From an uncultured bacterium (GTDB lineage Bacteria > Verrucomicrobiota > Lentisphaeria > Victivallales > UBA1829): 64,000 nucleotides of DNA. The notes under the pieces were generated by a model. That model made no database searches, was not told the DNA's origin, and saw only the letters and a program-made list of their open reading frames with translations. Position numbers and translations under genes: made by a program. Positions 45,327 through 54,581 of the stretch are shown here, piece after piece (within the stretch, counting starts at the first letter, position 1; each line of letters starts with the position of its first letter). The stretch covers positions 43,180 through 107,179 of the forward strand of contig CASFTV010000015.1 of the NCBI GenBank assembly GCA_949297765.1. The letters are read 5' to 3'.

Positions 45327-46837
45327 CAATGGCGGGCGACACCATTCTTCTCGGCATCGACTTCGGCTCGGGCGGGTGCAAGGTCTCCGCGATCGACGCA
45401 TCGGGAGCAATGCTCGGCGATGCGTCGGTGGAGTACCCCACCTACTACGAACACCGCGGCTGGTCCGAACAGGAACCGTCCGACTGGTACGCCGCCATGT
45501 GCCGGGCGCTGAAGAAACTCGAAGCGAAGAACGTGGATCTGAAACGCGTCCGCGCGCTCTCCTTCGACGGCTCCACCCACAACGCGGTCCTGATGGACGA
45601 TTCCATGACCCCGATCCGCCGCACGATCATGTGGACCGATCAGCGCAGCGTCGAAGAGTGCGCCGAACTCCGGGAGCAGGATGCGGAGCGGATCTTCCGC
45701 ACGGCCTACCAGATGCCGAGTCCGACCTGGACCCTCCCCCAGATGATGTGGCTGAACAAGCACGAGCCGGAGATCCTCCGGAAGACCAAACACATTCTCT
45801 TCGTGAAGGATTACGTCCGGTATCAGGTGACCGGTGTCGCCGCAACCGACCATATCGAAGCGCAGGGCACCCTCTTCTACGACATGAAGAACCGCTGCTG
45901 GGCAAAGGATCTTGCGGAAAAAGCCGGACTGAATCCCTCGGTTCTTCCGGAGCTTGTGAACCCGACCGATCTTCTCGGGACGGTCTCCGCGCGGGCGGCG
46001 GCGGACATGGGCATTCCGGAAGGGACTCCCGTGGTCTGCGGCACCTCCGACTCCGCCGTCGAGGACTACGGCGCAGGGGCGATCGAACCGGGCGACTGCA
46101 TCGTCAAACTGGCAACCGCGGGCAATGTGAACGTGATGACCGCGGAAGCGCATCCGTTCCCGACCACGCTGACCTATTCGCATGTGATTCCGGGCATGTG
46201 GTACACGGTTTCGGCGACAAACGCCGCCGCGCTCTGCCAGCGCTGGTTCCGCGACCTGTTCTGCGACGGGGAAAAACGCGAAGCGGAAAAACTCGGGATC
46301 AATGCGTTTGAACTGCTCGACCGGAAAGCCGCGGAATCTCCGCTCGGTGCAAACGGAGTGCTGTTCCATCCGTATCTTCAGGGGGAGCGCTCGCCGTACT
46401 GGGATCCTGATCTGCGGGCGAGTTTCACCGGTGTTTCGATCTCGTCGACGAAGGGGGATCTGATCCGGGCGCTGCTGGAAGGGGTCGCCTTCTCCCTGCT
46501 CGACTGCTACGGGCTGATCCGGGAGATGAAACTTCCGGTGAAGCGGATTTTCCTGATCGGAGGAGGAGCGAAGAGCCGTCTGTGGAGCGAGATCGTCTGC
46601 AATGTGTTCCATCTTCCGGTGCGGGTGCCGATCCCGGGAGATGCCTCGTACGGAAGCGCTCTGCTCGCCGGAACGGGAACGGGGATCTTCGCCGACAGCG
46701 CAGCGGCCGTCCGCCAGTGTCTGAAGATCGACCGCGAAATCCATCCGGATCCGGAGCAGGCGGAGCAGTATGCCGCGCTGTTCCGCCGCTACAAGGCGGT
46801 CCACGACGCACTTGCGCCGATTTACGCGATGAAATAA
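45323..46837 (+). CDS. FGGY family carbohydrate kinase (xylulokinase-like)
   Basis: 504 residues. ILLGIDFGSGGCKVSAIDASG is the phosphate-1 motif, GWSEQEPSDWYAAM and FDGSTHNAVLMDD belong to FGGY_N, and the C-terminal domain has FLIGGGAKSRLWSEIVCNVFHLPV. The DxxA-type catalytic Asp segment GTSDSAVEDYGAGAI is present. Overlaps the iolB stop (ATGA), so translation is coupled. Likely phosphorylates the ketose made by the isomerase two genes upstream. An alternative start two codons later is possible. Confidence 0.92.
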   Translation: MTMAGDTILLGIDFGSGGCKVSAIDASGAMLGDASVEYPTYYEHRGWSEQEPSDWYAAMCRALKKLEAKNVDLKRVRALSFDGSTHNAVLMDDSMTPIRRTIMWTDQRSVEECAELREQDAERIFRTAYQMPSPTWTLPQMMWLNKHEPEILRKTKHILFVKDYVRYQVTGVAATDHIEAQGTLFYDMKNRCWAKDLAEKAGLNPSVLPELVNPTDLLGTVSARAAADMGIPEGTPVVCGTSDSAVEDYGAGAIEPGDCIVKLATAGNVNVMTAEAHPFPTTLTYSHVIPGMWYTVSATNAAALCQRWFRDLFCDGEKREAEKLGINAFELLDRKAAESPLGANGVLFHPYLQGERSPYWDPDLRASFTGVSISSTKGDLIRALLEGVAFSLLDCYGLIREMKLPVKRIFLIGGGAKSRLWSEIVCNVFHLPVRVPIPGDASYGSALLAGTGTGIFADSAAAVRQCLKIDREIHPDPEQAEQYAALFRRYKAVHDALAPIYAMK

Positions 46838-46861
46838 AACCAACCTTAAACGGAGGATAAA

Positions 46862-48316
46862 ATGTTAGTCTCGAAAGACAGCTACATGTACGAAATGATT
46901 CGCACGGAACTTACGGACATTCTCGGCGACGAGAACGTCTGCACCCGTGACGCCGACAAGTTCGGTCACTCGATCGACTACTACTGGATTCCGGAGATGT
47001 GGCACGACCGCGGCATGGAAACGCCGAAACCGGATTTCGTGGTTCATCCCGGCAGCGCGGAAGAGGTCTCCCGCGTGGTGAAACTGGCAAACCACTATCA
47101 CATTCCGGTGGTTCCGTGGGGCGGCGGATCGGGCTCCCAGGGCGGTGCGCTGCCGGTCTACGGCGGCATCATCGTCGACATGAAGCGCATGAATAAATTT
47201 CTCGGCATCGACAAGAACGCGCTGACCGTCACCTGCCAGACCGGCATGATCGCCCGTCATCTGGAGTGGCAGTGCAACAAGGAAGGCTATTCGACGATGC
47301 ACCTTCCGGCCTCCATTGCGTGTGCGACGATCGGCGGATTCCTCGCCCACCGCGGAACCGGCGTTCTGTCGACGAAATACGGCAAGATCGAAGACATGGT
47401 CATGTCGCTCCAGGTTGTGACGCCGACCGGAGAAATCATCCGGACCCTTCCCGTTCCGCGCCATGCGTCCGGACCGGATCTGACCATGCTGTTCCTCGGA
47501 AGCGAAGGAACGCTCGGCATCATCACGGAAGTGACTCTGAAAGTCCATCCGCAGCCGGAAGCGCGCGAATTCCGCGCCTACATCTTCAAGGATTTCCACA
47601 CGGCGATGAGCGCCGGCGCCGAACTGATGCGGAGCCGTCTGCAGCCCTGCGCGGTCCGTCTGTACGACGAGGAGGAGACCATCCACCACGTCCGCAAGGT
47701 GTTCGGAATGGAACTGGACAAGGGAGCGTATCTTGTGTTCGGATTCGACGGCCGCAAGGATATCGTCGCCAGCCAGATGAAATATGCCCGGGAAATCATG
47801 GAAAAGAAATACAAGGGCAAAGATCTCGGCAGCAAGGGCGGCGATCTCTGGTGGGAAAACAAATACAAATTCTTCTATCCTCCGTTCATGTTCCACATGC
47901 CGCAGGCGTTCGGAACGCTGGACACGGTGGCGACCTTCTCGAACATCGAGAACGTTTATCACGCAATGAAGAAGGTGGTCAACGAGAACTTCCCGCAGGC
48001 GCGGTTCATCGGCCATTTCTCGCACTGGTACGAGTGGGGCTGCATGCTCTATGCGCGGTTCATCTTCGAGGAGAAGGATGTGCCGAAGGATCCGAGAGAG
48101 GCCGCGGCGCTGTACAACAAGGTCTGGGATCTTGCGATCCGGGCGGCGATTGCGAACGGCGGCGTCATCAACGAGCATCACGGCGTCGGACTCAAGCTCG
48201 GCCGTCTGATGAAGGAGCTGTACGGACCCGCAATGCCCGTTCTCGAAGGGATCAAAAAGCAGCTTGACCCGAACAACATTATGAACCCCGGCAAATTAGG
48301 ATTCAAAGGAGTCTGA
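46862..48316 (+). CDS. FAD-linked oxidase, glycolate oxidase GlcD / AGPS type
   Basis: 484 residues. FAD-binding type 4 domain (VVHPGSAEEVSRVVKLANHYHIPVVPWGGGSGSQGG, then ATIGGFLAHRGTGVLSTKYG and GSEGTLGIITEVTLKVHP). The C-terminal FAD oxidase domain ends with INEHHGVGLKLGRLM, which holds the catalytic His pair. Such enzymes oxidise 2-hydroxyacids. The next gene, 2 bp on, encodes a cysteine-containing partner in the place usually held by GlcF, so electrons probably pass to that protein. Confidence 0.92.
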   Translation: MLVSKDSYMYEMIRTELTDILGDENVCTRDADKFGHSIDYYWIPEMWHDRGMETPKPDFVVHPGSAEEVSRVVKLANHYHIPVVPWGGGSGSQGGALPVYGGIIVDMKRMNKFLGIDKNALTVTCQTGMIARHLEWQCNKEGYSTMHLPASIACATIGGFLAHRGTGVLSTKYGKIEDMVMSLQVVTPTGEIIRTLPVPRHASGPDLTMLFLGSEGTLGIITEVTLKVHPQPEAREFRAYIFKDFHTAMSAGAELMRSRLQPCAVRLYDEEETIHHVRKVFGMELDKGAYLVFGFDGRKDIVASQMKYAREIMEKKYKGKDLGSKGGDLWWENKYKFFYPPFMFHMPQAFGTLDTVATFSNIENVYHAMKKVVNENFPQARFIGHFSHWYEWGCMLYARFIFEEKDVPKDPREAAALYNKVWDLAIRAAIANGGVINEHHGVGLKLGRLMKELYGPAMPVLEGIKKQLDPNNIMNPGKLGFKGV

Positions 48317-48318
48317 TC

Positions 48319-49356
48319 ATGAATATCGACAACTATCTTGACGCAATCAAAAACTGCCGTTTCTGCTTCATGTGCCGCCATCTTTCCGCGATCGGGAACG
48401 TGACGTTCACGGAAGCGGACACTCCGCGTGTCCGCGCCGCCATGACCTACGGTATCACAATGTATCCGGAGAAGCTCGCGAACCGGGACTACATTGATAC
48501 GATCTATCGTTCGGATCTCAGCGCCTGCTGCCGCTTCCACTGCGTCAGCCACTTCGACGAGAACGGACTCAATCTGGCGGCCCGCGCCGACATTGTGGAA
48601 GCGGGACTGGCGCCCGAATCGGTCAAAGCGATCGTCGCCGATCTCAAGAAGAACGAAAAATGGACCGGAAAAGGCTCGGGCGACGTCCTCTATTTCGTGG
48701 ACAGCTACACCGCCGAGACCAAAAGCGTGGCCAAAGCGTTCGACACGATCATGAAGAAGGCGAAAATTCCGTATCAGACCGTCACCGGCGGCTGCATCGG
48801 CAAGGCCCTGAATGTCCTCGGCTTCCGCAAGGAGGCGAAAGAGGCCATGCAGAAATTCGCCCAGGTCATCAAAGGCAGCAAGGCGAAGATCGTGGTGGTC
48901 TCCAACCCCGCCGCCTATGACGCGCTGGTCAACGACTACAAGGAAGCGGGCATCAAGCTGGGCGTGAAAGTGATGCACACCTCCGAGTACATCAAATCCC
49001 TCAAGCTGAAATTCCCGAAGAAGGCCGGCAAGGTCTACTATCTGGAAAGCGACTATCTGAAGAACTACAACAACAATCTTCCGGCGCCGCGCGAACTGCT
49101 TGCTGCGCTGAAGGCGGAAATTGTTCCGTTCGGCACGAACAATGAGGAATCGTACACCTGCGGCGAAGGCGCGGTGGTTCTGCCGAAGATCGACGAGTCG
49201 CTCGTGGAGAAACTGGCGAAATACATCGAAGCGCGCGCAGACAATCCGAAAAAGGATGTGATTGTGGTGGCCTCTCCGTACACGAAGCTCTGTCTCGGCA
49301 AATACACGGCGCTCAACGTGAAGACGCTGGAAGAGCTCGCCGCCGGATGTCTCTGA
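48319..49356 (+). CDS. (Fe-S)-binding, GlcF-like electron transfer partner with altered cysteine motifs
   Basis: 345 residues. Near the N-terminus NCRFCFMCRHL gives CxxCxxC, followed by SACCRFHC about 50 residues later. Canonical GlcF-type proteins have two full CxxCxxCxxxCP motifs; here each is incomplete, so one cluster at most can be formed from the usual ligands. Later parts lack the two clear CCG domains but keep single Cys in VTGGCIGKAL, YTCGEGAVV and KLCLGKY. Being 2 bp after the GlcD-like gene it is surely its partner. Family placement is moderate. Confidence 0.7.
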   Translation: MNIDNYLDAIKNCRFCFMCRHLSAIGNVTFTEADTPRVRAAMTYGITMYPEKLANRDYIDTIYRSDLSACCRFHCVSHFDENGLNLAARADIVEAGLAPESVKAIVADLKKNEKWTGKGSGDVLYFVDSYTAETKSVAKAFDTIMKKAKIPYQTVTGGCIGKALNVLGFRKEAKEAMQKFAQVIKGSKAKIVVVSNPAAYDALVNDYKEAGIKLGVKVMHTSEYIKSLKLKFPKKAGKVYYLESDYLKNYNNNLPAPRELLAALKAEIVPFGTNNEESYTCGEGAVVLPKIDESLVEKLAKYIEARADNPKKDVIVVASPYTKLCLGKYTALNVKTLEELAAGCL

Positions 49357-49369
49357 TCGGAGGTGACGC

Positions 49370-50197
49370 ATGGCTCTCGTGACAATGAAGGAAATCCTCC
49401 TTCCGGCGCGCAGGGAAAAGCGCGCCGTGGGAGCGTTCAACATCGCGAACTATGAGACCGCCCGCGCGATTATTCAGGCGGCGGAGGCGGAAAAATCGCC
49501 GGTCATCATCCAGCTGTACATGCGGCTGTTCGATTCGACGAAAGCGTTCGATCTTGCCGGATCGCTGATCCGGATGGCGCACCGGTGCAATCAGCCGGTG
49601 GCGCTGCATCTCGACCACGGCGACAACGTCGGCCAGGTCAAGGACGCCCTCGCCTGGGGATACACCTCGGTCATGTACGACGGCTCCCGGCTTCCGTTCG
49701 AGGAGAATGTCCGCATCACCCGTTTCTGCGTTGATTACGCAAAGGCGTTCGGCGCCTCGGTGGAAGGGGAGATCGGACATGTCGCACAGGGCGATGAAAC
49801 CGCGCTGACCGATGTCAAGGAAGCGGTGGAATTCGCCCGGCAGACCGGTGTTGACGCGCTTGCGGTCTCCATCGGCACCGCCCACGGATACTACAAGGCA
49901 ACGCCGAAGCTGGACATCCCGCGCTGTCAGGCGATCGCCGATGCACTCCCGGAAACCCCGCTTGTGCTGCACGGCGGTTCCGGAACTCCGCTGGAGGACG
50001 TCCGCAAGTCGATTCAGGCAGGAATCGCGAAAATCAACATCGCGACCGAATTCATGGACACCTACCTGAAATCGACCCGTGCGAAACTCAACGAACTCGA
50101 CGGCAAATTTGTTCCGATCGACAAATTCTACGATTCGGTTGTGGACGACTGCGCCGCACATGCCGCGCGTCTGATCCGCTTCTTCGCCGGACGCTGA
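49370..50197 (+). CDS. class II fructose-bisphosphate aldolase family protein
   Basis: 275 residues, zinc-dependent aldolase. Asp and His of the active site in ALHLDHGDNVGQVKDAL, the Glu-containing EGEIGHVAQGDE, SIGTAHGYYK and LVLHGGSGTPLEDVRKSIQAGIAKINIATE. Family members include FbaA, tagatose-bisphosphate aldolases and IolJ (6-phospho-5-dehydro-2-deoxygluconate aldolase). With IolB and a PfkB kinase in the operon, IolJ-like cleavage to DHAP and a C3 aldehyde is plausible. Last gene, before a strong terminator. Confidence 0.93.
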   Translation: MALVTMKEILLPARREKRAVGAFNIANYETARAIIQAAEAEKSPVIIQLYMRLFDSTKAFDLAGSLIRMAHRCNQPVALHLDHGDNVGQVKDALAWGYTSVMYDGSRLPFEENVRITRFCVDYAKAFGASVEGEIGHVAQGDETALTDVKEAVEFARQTGVDALAVSIGTAHGYYKATPKLDIPRCQAIADALPETPLVLHGGSGTPLEDVRKSIQAGIAKINIATEFMDTYLKSTRAKLNELDGKFVPIDKFYDSVVDDCAAHAARLIRFFAGR

Positions 50198-50221
50198 CGA
50201 TCCCGACAGGAACAGAACGAA

Positions 50222-50258
50222 AAACGCGGACTGGAACATTTCCAGTCCGCGTTTTTTC
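50222..50258. terminator. bidirectional intrinsic terminator
   Basis: AACGCGGACTGGAA pairs perfectly with TTCCAGTCCGCGTT around a 3-nt loop, with an A-run on the left and a T-run on the right. Serves the plus-strand catabolic operon and the minus-strand cassette C. Confidence 0.93.
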
Positions 50259-50281
50259 CATCCGGCTTCCGGAAGCCGGTG

Positions 50282-51043
50282 TCAGCGATAGGGATACCAG
50301 CGGAACTTGAATTCGCTGCTTGCGGTATCCGGGATCAGGGAACGGTAGTGATGATTGGCACCGTGTCCGTCCAGATAGATGGTGTTGACCATCCGGTCTC
50401 CGCCGTGGCGGTAGGCAACGACCGGAAGATCAAGTGCGTCGTTTCCTTTCTCCCACCATCCGCCGGCGATGGCGGGATCGCGGAGGTTGTTGGAGCCGTT
50501 GGAGGGTGATCCGTCGCTGAGGTTTGTCCGCTCGTCAAACAGGAAGCGGGAAGAGGGAGATTTGACCTTCGGGAGGTGGGTGACTTTCTGCTTGTCCCAT
50601 GCATTGGCTCCGCCGTTGGGAAGGATGGTGGTTTCCCAGTAGGTCATCCCATAGGAGAAGTCGGCGCCGCGATAGGTTCTCGCGGCCTCGGGACGGGTTT
50701 CATAACTCCAGACCCTTTTTGTCTTCGGGCAGACGAAATTTTTGTCCCACTCCGCGTTGTTCCACTGATAGTGCTTGATTCCAAGATATTTGACAAAAAT
50801 CTCGTTGGAGACCCAGGTCACGGTCTCGCCGGAATTCTGGAACGGCACATTGTAGTCGTTGTGTTCCGAGGCATAGGATGCCATCGCGGTGCCCATCTGC
50901 TTCATCGACGCCAGGCATTTCATCTGCATTGCCGTATCCCGCGCCTTGCCGAGAGCCGGCAGAAGCATCGCCGCAAGGATTGCAATGATGGCAATGACCA
51001 CAAGGAGTTCCACAAGGGTGAAAAAGCGTTTTCCCGTATTCAT
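50282..51043 (-). CDS. pseudopilin-like secreted protein (DUF1559-like)
   Basis: 253 residues: [32 protein letters not shown] at the N-terminus (Glu at +5, no Gly before the Phe), [24 protein letters not shown], and a C-terminal [17 protein letters not shown] tail. In this cassette the pseudopilin gene follows its glycosidase instead of preceding it, with a 4-bp overlap of start and stop, so the two are translated together. Confidence 0.9.
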   Translation of the reverse strand: MNTGKRFFTLVELLVVIAIIAILAAMLLPALGKARDTAMQMKCLASMKQMGTAMASYASEHNDYNVPFQNSGETVTWVSNEIFVKYLGIKHYQWNNAEWDKNFVCPKTKRVWSYETRPEAARTYRGADFSYGMTYWETTILPNGGANAWDKQKVTHLPKVKSPSSRFLFDERTNLSDGSPSNGSNNLRDPAIAGGWWEKGNDALDLPVVAYRHGGDRMVNTIYLDGHGANHHYRSLIPDTASSEFKFRWYPYR

Positions 51044-54000
51044 CTTCCGTTTTCCTTTCCATTTTCCACAAATTCAAAATAAAGAGCGGGACCATTTGGA
51101 ATCGCCGCAGTGTTCAGTAAGAGTTCAACCAGATCCCCGAATTTCTTCAGAGGCAGTTCCGCCAGACGTTTTCCATCCATTCCGAGCGCATAGGCTTTCA
51201 GAGAAGCAGCATTCCGATTGCGGAACGCCACCTCGAAAGTCCCGGTCTGAACGAGAAACGGCAGATCGCCGAGTTTCAGAAGGAAACGCATCTGCGGATC
51301 TTCAAAGGTCATATTGTTCTGAAGAACGTTGGTGGCGACGACCAGAAGAAGCCGCTTTGCATCGCGGATCGGCAAAGTTCCGTCGATCGAGGCCAGGGCA
51401 AGATTCCCGCGAACGGTCATTTTCCGGATTTCAAAATCCGTGAGCTTCGCCCGGCTTCCGGCCTCCGCGCAGATCCCCTGAAGACGCGGCGTATCCATCT
51501 GCAGATCATTGCGTGCGGTCTCCATGCGGAGTTCCCCCGTGTCGGTCTGGAAAACGCCTTTTGCATCGGAGGAGGGATTCTTCTTCGGAAGAGCGCCTTT
51601 TTCCCGAAGACCGTTCAGGAAGGAATCAAGCTGAAACGCGGATGAGCCGGACGTATCGGAGATGGAGGCGTACCAGTCATCGAGGATCACACCGCTTCCG
51701 CCGCTTCTGCCGAGGACGGTCTCCTTTTTTTCGGGAGCCTTCCGGAGATCGCAGGAGTAGGTGAAGCGGTTTGTGAACATCAGTTTTCCCTGTGCGGTCG
51801 AAAGAGCGTCGTGCGAGGCGCCGTTTTGCAGGATCTCCTCGGAGGAGAGTGCCAGACGGATTTTCTGTTTTCCCGGAGTCACGTCCCTGCGCAGAAAGAT
51901 CAGCGCGGTCAGGAGTTCCTGTGTTTTCGCGATCGGATCGTTGTTGATGAAGAACGGCATCATCTTGGAATAGGGATTGACCGTGACAGCCGCCGCAAAT
52001 CCGGTAAGCGCGTCAAAATCCTGATAGGCGGAGTATCCCCCCGTGACAAACGCCTGTTCATAACGGTAGCGGTTCCAGAACACATGCAGATGCTCGGTAA
52101 TAACATACGGCACACCGTCTCTCCGCATGCTGCCGAATCCGCGGAACTCGTTGGCAGCGCTGCCGATCGAACTCTCCTGCGAGATGGTTCCGCTTCCGCC
52201 TCCGTTGTTGGTGAATCCGGTCGGATGGGCGTGGTAGCCGTTCATTGCGATGAAATCATAGTCCCGGCGCGCGACGGCGTGGCGGAAGGTCTTGCCCATA
52301 TTCATCGCCGAGACCGGACCGGGATATCCGATCTCCCGCAGGAATTTCTTATAGAAGTGGAAGATTTTGTTTTCCAGTCCGCAAAGGAAGGTGTTGACAT
52401 CCCTGCCATAGGAATCGGTACGGTAGAGATCGTCCTTCCGGAAAATCGGAACGGCGTCGAAGGCGGCCGGGGCCGATTCTCCCCAGGCCGACCGCAGAGC
52501 CTGGATCGTCGCATACTTTTCCTTCACAAAGGCTTTCCACTGCGGCAGAAGCGGCGCATAATCCTTGCAGAATCCGGGGGAAAGAGCGAATTCCTGTTCG
52601 TTGTAACCGACGACCATGGCAACCGTCGGATCCTCGGCAAGAGATTTTCCGGTGTAGGGATTCACATGAGTGAAGAGCTTGCGCACCCCCTCCTTCCAGA
52701 TGGTCCGCACGCGTTCGCTGAAATAGATTTCGAACTTGAAATTTCCGGGATCGGCCTTGCTTCCCCAGCGGACTCCTTTGGAATAACCGAGACGATCGGT
52801 CATCGCATCCATGTTGATGTAGATGCCGTTTTTTCCGCATTCGGCGACGAGGAAATCAAAGCGGTCGAGAAAATCCGGATGAAAATCCAGATCCTTCTCT
52901 GCCTTTGTCAGCAGAATTTCGTCGAGGTAATGGATCCGGATCATATTGTACCCCGCCAGACGGAGCTGACGGACATACTCGCGGATTTTCTCCTTTGTAT
53001 CGAACTGAGGCTTATTCGTCCAGAATCCGCGGAACGACGCGGCAGCCTCCGCGGAGGCGAGAAAGCGGATCGGACGGTCCGGATTCCTCTCAAATGCGAA
53101 ATGGCCGTCCCGGTTGATGATGACCCGTCCGTATGTTCCGGTCGGCTTTCCGTCGTTCAGGAAGGAGAGGTCGAGAGCGGATCCGGGAATCACCCCGCCT
53201 TTCGCCGGAAGCGGCAGGATTTTCCACTCCGCATCGGGACGCATCACACGCGGTTCCGCTTTCGGCAGAGGATACTCCTGTTCCGAAAGGGTTGCGGCAA
53301 GAACGATCCAGTTTGCGGTGGATCCCGCCTCCTTTTGGAAAATCACCTTCTGGACGGCGCCGCAATCGTTCAGCCGGAAACGGGAAAGATAGACGCCCAC
53401 CGGATTGCCTCCGCCGTTGTTCCACAGGGCTGCCGGAAATGCGTTCGGGTGTTTCTGCGGCATCCACCAGTTGGAGACATCGCGGCCGTTGACCACCCGC
53501 AGTTCCTGCGATCCGCGGCTTCCGATGACCGTGATCCGTCCGACCGGCGGATAGGAATCGGGGAACGTCAGCGTATGCAGGAGATAGAGATCCTTCGCCG
53601 GGCGCGCACCGGCGCCAAGATCCACTTCCACGGAGTTCAGTCCGTTCGGAAGGCGTCTGTTTGCAAAGGTCATCACGCATTTTCCGCCGTTCTTTTCCGG
53701 ATCTATCAGGCGGAACGGAACGTTTCCGAAAGCGGACTGTTTCCAGCGGAATTTTGCGGCGTCGTTTTCCGGCCCCTGATCGGACCATCCGCCCTTCCCG
53801 TCTCCCGCGACAGGATCGTGATAGCCCATGTTGGCGGCTTCCGAAAGATCCAGCACCGTATCGCCCGTATCCAGGCGGAGACTGCGGTACTGAATCACGC
53901 CGGTTCCCCCCTGAAGGCCGAGAAACAGACTTGCGGAAACGATCTTCTGCGGGATGTCGAAAGATCTGGAAACATGCTTCCATCCAAATTTCCCCGGTTC

Positions 54001-54375
54001 CATGTAGATGCCGAAATAATCATATTTCCCGTTCGGAAGCCGGACGGAGAGCATCAGTTTTCCGCCCTGCCATTTCTGATAGACCTTCACATCCCGCCGG
54101 ACTTCCGCGGAGAGCGTGATGCGCCGTCCTGCAATCCGGGCCGGATCAATGGCCCGGGAAATTCCGTAGACATGCGAATCCACCGGGTTTTCCAGACGGA
54201 TTTCGAGAACACTTCCGCCATCATCCGCAGGGACAGCGCGGGCGATCGTCTCCGCGCCGGAGCTCCACCCTTCCAGACCGCCGGTCTGTTTCACTCCCAG
54301 ATCCAGCACCTCACCGGCAGCCGGGAGAGCAAACGCTCCCGTCAGCAGCAGAATCAAACTCTTGAAGCGCATCAT
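51040..54375 (-). CDS. secreted clan GH-A glycoside hydrolase, multidomain
   Basis: 1111 residues. Signal peptide ([20 protein letters not shown]), an N-terminal sandwich (about 25-170) related to the proteins at 10063 and 11695, then a domain with [15 protein letters not shown] shared with the enzyme at 33519. The TIM barrel begins near 450. Acid/base Glu593 in VGYNEQEF and nucleophile Glu761 in [12 protein letters not shown]-terminal beta domain. Start at ATG 54375; the ATG directly after it is 7 bp from AGGA and equally possible. First gene of cassette C; substrate unknown. Confidence 0.85.
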   Translation of the reverse strand: MMRFKSLILLLTGAFALPAAGEVLDLGVKQTGGLEGWSSGAETIARAVPADDGGSVLEIRLENPVDSHVYGISRAIDPARIAGRRITLSAEVRRDVKVYQKWQGGKLMLSVRLPNGKYDYFGIYMEPGKFGWKHVSRSFDIPQKIVSASLFLGLQGGTGVIQYRSLRLDTGDTVLDLSEAANMGYHDPVAGDGKGGWSDQGPENDAAKFRWKQSAFGNVPFRLIDPEKNGGKCVMTFANRRLPNGLNSVEVDLGAGARPAKDLYLLHTLTFPDSYPPVGRITVIGSRGSQELRVVNGRDVSNWWMPQKHPNAFPAALWNNGGGNPVGVYLSRFRLNDCGAVQKVIFQKEAGSTANWIVLAATLSEQEYPLPKAEPRVMRPDAEWKILPLPAKGGVIPGSALDLSFLNDGKPTGTYGRVIINRDGHFAFERNPDRPIRFLASAEAAASFRGFWTNKPQFDTKEKIREYVRQLRLAGYNMIRIHYLDEILLTKAEKDLDFHPDFLDRFDFLVAECGKNGIYINMDAMTDRLGYSKGVRWGSKADPGNFKFEIYFSERVRTIWKEGVRKLFTHVNPYTGKSLAEDPTVAMVVGYNEQEFALSPGFCKDYAPLLPQWKAFVKEKYATIQALRSAWGESAPAAFDAVPIFRKDDLYRTDSYGRDVNTFLCGLENKIFHFYKKFLREIGYPGPVSAMNMGKTFRHAVARRDYDFIAMNGYHAHPTGFTNNGGGSGTISQESSIGSAANEFRGFGSMRRDGVPYVITEHLHVFWNRYRYEQAFVTGGYSAYQDFDALTGFAAAVTVNPYSKMMPFFINNDPIAKTQELLTALIFLRRDVTPGKQKIRLALSSEEILQNGASHDALSTAQGKLMFTNRFTYSCDLRKAPEKKETVLGRSGGSGVILDDWYASISDTSGSSAFQLDSFLNGLREKGALPKKNPSSDAKGVFQTDTGELRMETARNDLQMDTPRLQGICAEAGSRAKLTDFEIRKMTVRGNLALASIDGTLPIRDAKRLLLVVATNVLQNNMTFEDPQMRFLLKLGDLPFLVQTGTFEVAFRNRNAASLKAYALGMDGKRLAELPLKKFGDLVELLLNTAAIPNGPALYFEFVENGKENGR

Positions 54376-54390
54376 TTCTTCCTTTTGAAA

Positions 54391-54445
54391 ATTAACATTA
54401 CTAGGCATTTGTTATAATTATACATCATTTCTGATTTTTTGTCAA
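54391..54445 (-). promoter_or_regulatory. cassette C glycosidase promoter with AATG direct-repeat operator
   Basis: On the minus strand TTGACA (54445-54440), 17 bp, TATAAT (54422-54417), a perfect consensus. From 54410 to 54391 the sequence reads AAATGCCTAG then TAATGTTAAT, a diverged 10-bp repeat that fits the AAATGCTAAT pair before the regulator at 55783. Confidence 0.75.
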
Positions 54446-54504
54446 CCCTTTTTTGGCATGAAAAGTCTGAAAAAATTATTTTTCAAGGAAAATTCAGTTG
54501 GAAA

Positions 54505-54570
54505 TTGATATTTTTCAAAATGGTGATATGGTACGCATGAAATGGTAACAAATGAACATAAATGAACACA
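54505..54570 (+). promoter_or_regulatory. promoter of the 54582 regulator with 10-bp direct repeats
   Basis: TTGATA (54505-54510), 16 bp, TATGGT (54527-54532). Then AATGAACATA (54551-54560) and AATGAACACA (54561-54570), nine of ten positions identical, preceded by a weaker AATGGTAACA (54541-54550). Confidence 0.65.
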
Positions 54571-54581
54571 TGAGGGAGCCG

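Noticed and set aside
42165..45410. Very long minus-strand open frame opposite the catabolic operon
   Set aside because: High-GC codon bias leaves the antisense frame open; the plus-strand genes have full domain matches, ribosome binding sites and operon spacing.
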